A stretch of DNA of 64,000 nt from Raoultibacter phocaeensis. GTDB lineage: Bacteria > Actinomycetota > Coriobacteriia > Coriobacteriales > Eggerthellaceae. Of this stretch, positions 62,403-64,000 are shown one piece after another; position 1 is the stretch's first letter, and every line of letters starts with the position of its first letter. The position numbers and the translations under genes were made by a program. A model generated the notes under the pieces. That model ran no database searches. It was given only the letters and a program-made list of their open reading frames with translations, and had not been told where the DNA came from. The stretch is taken from assembly GCF_901411515.1 (NCBI RefSeq), contig NZ_CABDUX010000002.1, forward strand, positions 1,302,001-1,366,000, read 5' to 3'.

Positions 62403-63692
62403 CTAGTGCACGCTGCAGGACAGACACGGGTCGTAGGCCCGCACAAGCTTCTCAATTTCAAGGCGGATCGCATCCTCGGTGCACCCTTCCCCGCTCATCT
62501 TCTCGGCGAGCAGGCGCATGTCGGCTTCGAGGTTCGCGACGTTTTGCGCCGTCGGTGTCATGATGGACGCGTGCAGAACCTTGCCGGCCTCGTCGAGCTC
62601 GAGATCGTGGAAGAGCGCGCCTCTCGGGGCTTCGGTGAACCCGACGCCGCGTCCCGCCCTCACCTCGAAGTCCACGGGCTTGCTCGATCCTTCAACTTCG
62701 TTCGATGCGAGCATGCGGCAAATACCTGAGCATCTATCGAGCGCATCGACAAGCTCGACGGCCTGCGCGACGTTGTTCATGAAGGGATTCAACTCGGGAG
62801 GCCGAAGGCCTGCCTTCGCAGCCGCGACCTTCGCCCGCGAGCTCAAATGAGCCCATGACGCGTTGATGCGCGCGAGCGCGGCCGTCATGTACGGCGATCC
62901 CGTCTCTCTGACCCGCGCGAACAACGCGCCCGAATGGGTGACGGCGTACTCTTCGATATGTTCGCCGACGTCGTTTGCGTCGAACTCGATACCCGCTTTC
63001 AAGAAGCGCGCCGTGTCGGAGCATTCGATGGGATAGTACTCGTCCATCACCATGGCGAGCATGTCGCCCTGCGTAGCGATATCGGGCGTTTCGAAGGAGT
63101 CGAACAGATCGACCGTCTTAAGCACGAACGGGATCATGGCCTCCATCTTGTCGGCGAGCTTAAGGTAGTCCGGAGCCTCTATCTCGTGGGTGAATCCGCC
63201 TACGACCGCCGTGATGGGATGGACGCTTCGGCCCCCCACCTTCGTGCAGAGCTCGTTTCCGAGCGCCTTGAGCTCGAGTGCCTGCTGGAACAGCATCGGA
63301 TCGCTCTCGGCAAGCGGAAACACGCTCGGCAACCCCACGAAATCGGGGGCGGCGAACACGAACAGGTGCGTCGCGTGGTTCTGCAGATACGATCCGTAGA
63401 TCAAAAGCTCGCGCAACGCGCGGGTGCGAGGCGTCGGCTCGACGCCGAAGATGCGCTCGATGGCCTTCAGATCGGTGACCACGTGGCTCGCCGAGCAGAT
63501 GCCGCAAATGCGCGAGGAGATGTAGGGGATTTCAGAGAATATCCTGCCCTTGACCATGCTCTCGAACAGGCGGGCCGGCTCGACGACGTTCATCTCGACC
63601 GTTTCGACGATGCCGTCTTTGATGACGACGTGCACGTTGCCGTGGCCTTCGATGCGGGCGATGTGATCGACGTGTATGGCTGTTTTCGTCAT
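62403..63692 (-). CDS. NiFe-hydrogenase alpha (large) subunit, cytoplasmic group 3-like, without C-terminal tail
   Basis: 429 residues. Nickel ligands are in RICGICSASHVVTDLKAIERIF and the C-terminal DPCLSCSVH. The stop codon follows that His directly: there is no maturation tail as in most large subunits, so a protease step is not needed. DHIARIEGHGNVHVVI opens the family; FVGLPSVFPLAESD and ARGALFHDLELDE-like segments (APRGALFHDLELDEAG) fit MvhA/HydA group 3 enzymes. The small subunit gene is 3 nt upstream and runs off the window. No Tat signal or membrane helix is seen. Confidence 0.92.
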   Translation of the reverse strand: MTKTAIHVDHIARIEGHGNVHVVIKDGIVETVEMNVVEPARLFESMVKGRIFSEIPYISSRICGICSASHVVTDLKAIERIFGVEPTPRTRALRELLIYGSYLQNHATHLFVFAAPDFVGLPSVFPLAESDPMLFQQALELKALGNELCTKVGGRSVHPITAVVGGFTHEIEAPDYLKLADKMEAMIPFVLKTVDLFDSFETPDIATQGDMLAMVMDEYYPIECSDTARFLKAGIEFDANDVGEHIEEYAVTHSGALFARVRETGSPYMTAALARINASWAHLSSRAKVAAAKAGLRPPELNPFMNNVAQAVELVDALDRCSGICRMLASNEVEGSSKPVDFEVRAGRGVGFTEAPRGALFHDLELDEAGKVLHASIMTPTAQNVANLEADMRLLAEKMSGEGCTEDAIRLEIEKLVRAYDPCLSCSVH

Positions 63693-63695
63693 GGC

Positions 63696-64000
63696 TTACC
63701 CCTGGCCCTTCGCTGATCTGGCAGGATTGGTCTGGTTGAACATCTCGAGCGCCTTGTCGAACGCCTCGACCGAAACGCCGTAGCGCGCCACCGACTCACG
63801 GGCCGATTCGAGGTTCGCATCGGGAGAGATGCCGCGGCATCCGTTGCACGGACGACCGAGGTTCACGCAGCGCGCCCCGCACCCGGCAAGCGTCACCAAC
63901 CCCAAGCAGAGCGTCCCTTCGCCGTAGAAGCAGCCCGTCTCGTTGCGTTTGCAATCGCCGCACATCGTACGTGTGGAAACCGTCGCGTTCGAGCCGTACA
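63696..64000 (-). CDS. NiFe-hydrogenase small (delta-like) subunit, C-terminal part (runs off the right edge)
   Basis: The frame is open through the right edge; about 100 C-terminal residues are visible. They contain MCGDCKRNETGCF, GTLCLGLVTLAGCGARCVNLGRPCNGCRG, the cysteine pattern of MvhG-type/NADH:ubiquinone oxidoreductase 20-kDa subunits that carry three [4Fe-4S] clusters. It lies 3 nt upstream of the alpha subunit gene in the same operon. Further subunits (beta, gamma) may lie outside the window. Confidence 0.85.
   Translation of the reverse strand, partial: YGSNATVSTRTMCGDCKRNETGCFYGEGTLCLGLVTLAGCGARCVNLGRPCNGCRGISPDANLESARESVARYGVSVEAFDKALEMFNQTNPARSAKGQG

Overview
The window (about 60% G+C, tightly packed genes, many ATGA/GTGA overlaps) most likely comes from the chromosome of a member of the Coriobacteriia (Actinomycetota), probably Eggerthellaceae. 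Supporting signs are two NiFe-hydrogenase systems with a membrane cytochrome b, a multi-cluster ferredoxin, rubrerythrin, a complete rod-shape operon and an actinobacterial DUF559/AbiEi-type nuclease. The assignment is inferred from gene content and composition, not from a search.

Layout. 1-8.7 kb (minus strand): the 5' part of rpoD, three small conserved-domain genes (DUF2200, DUF1905, DUF1801), a large two-sensor hybrid histidine kinase, priA, and metK behind a SAM-riboswitch-like leader. 8.9-18 kb: an ATP-grasp enzyme, a DUF1461 membrane protein, a DUF559-like nuclease gene bracketed by two divergent repeat pairs, gltX overlapping a four-cluster ferredoxin gene, then a compact peptide locus. 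In that locus a Nif11-type leader peptide with a Cys-rich core is followed by an intrinsic terminator and a radical SAM/SPASM maturase, all behind a 15-bp-arm palindrome. 18.2-30.7 kb: NUDIX hydrolase, a proline/glutamine-rich membrane protein with a broken 5' end, thioesterase, dipeptidase, EamA exporter, mfd, nth, and an ECF sigma / anti-sigma-like / VWA-lipoprotein group whose two transcription units share one promoter motif. 30.7-41.7 kb: DUF488, a 165-bp inverted-repeat element, hydrogenase maturation protease with a coupled membrane protein, FMN reductase, EamA/AraC, the hyaABC operon, rubrerythrin, pheA, a perfect parS-like site, and mntP under a yybP-ykoY manganese riboswitch.

41.7-52.4 kb: a MutY-like glycosylase lacking its iron-sulfur cysteines, an Rrf2 regulator, a degenerate AAA-like protein, a HAD phosphatase, a MarR-controlled heterodimeric ABC exporter, tRNA-Asp and an IS256/IS1249-type insertion sequence. 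52.5-64 kb (minus strand): the rod-shape operon mreB-mreC-mreD-mrdA-rodA continuing into a DUF697 protein and the TIGR03960/DUF2344 radical SAM pair. Upstream of it lies a second, soluble-type hydrogenase large subunit plus the end of its small subunit at the window edge.

The strongest leads are the Nif11/radical-SAM peptide locus with its built-in expression control, the duplicated ECF promoter, the paired repeats around the nuclease gene, and the parS-like site. No CRISPR array, prophage or rRNA operon was seen.
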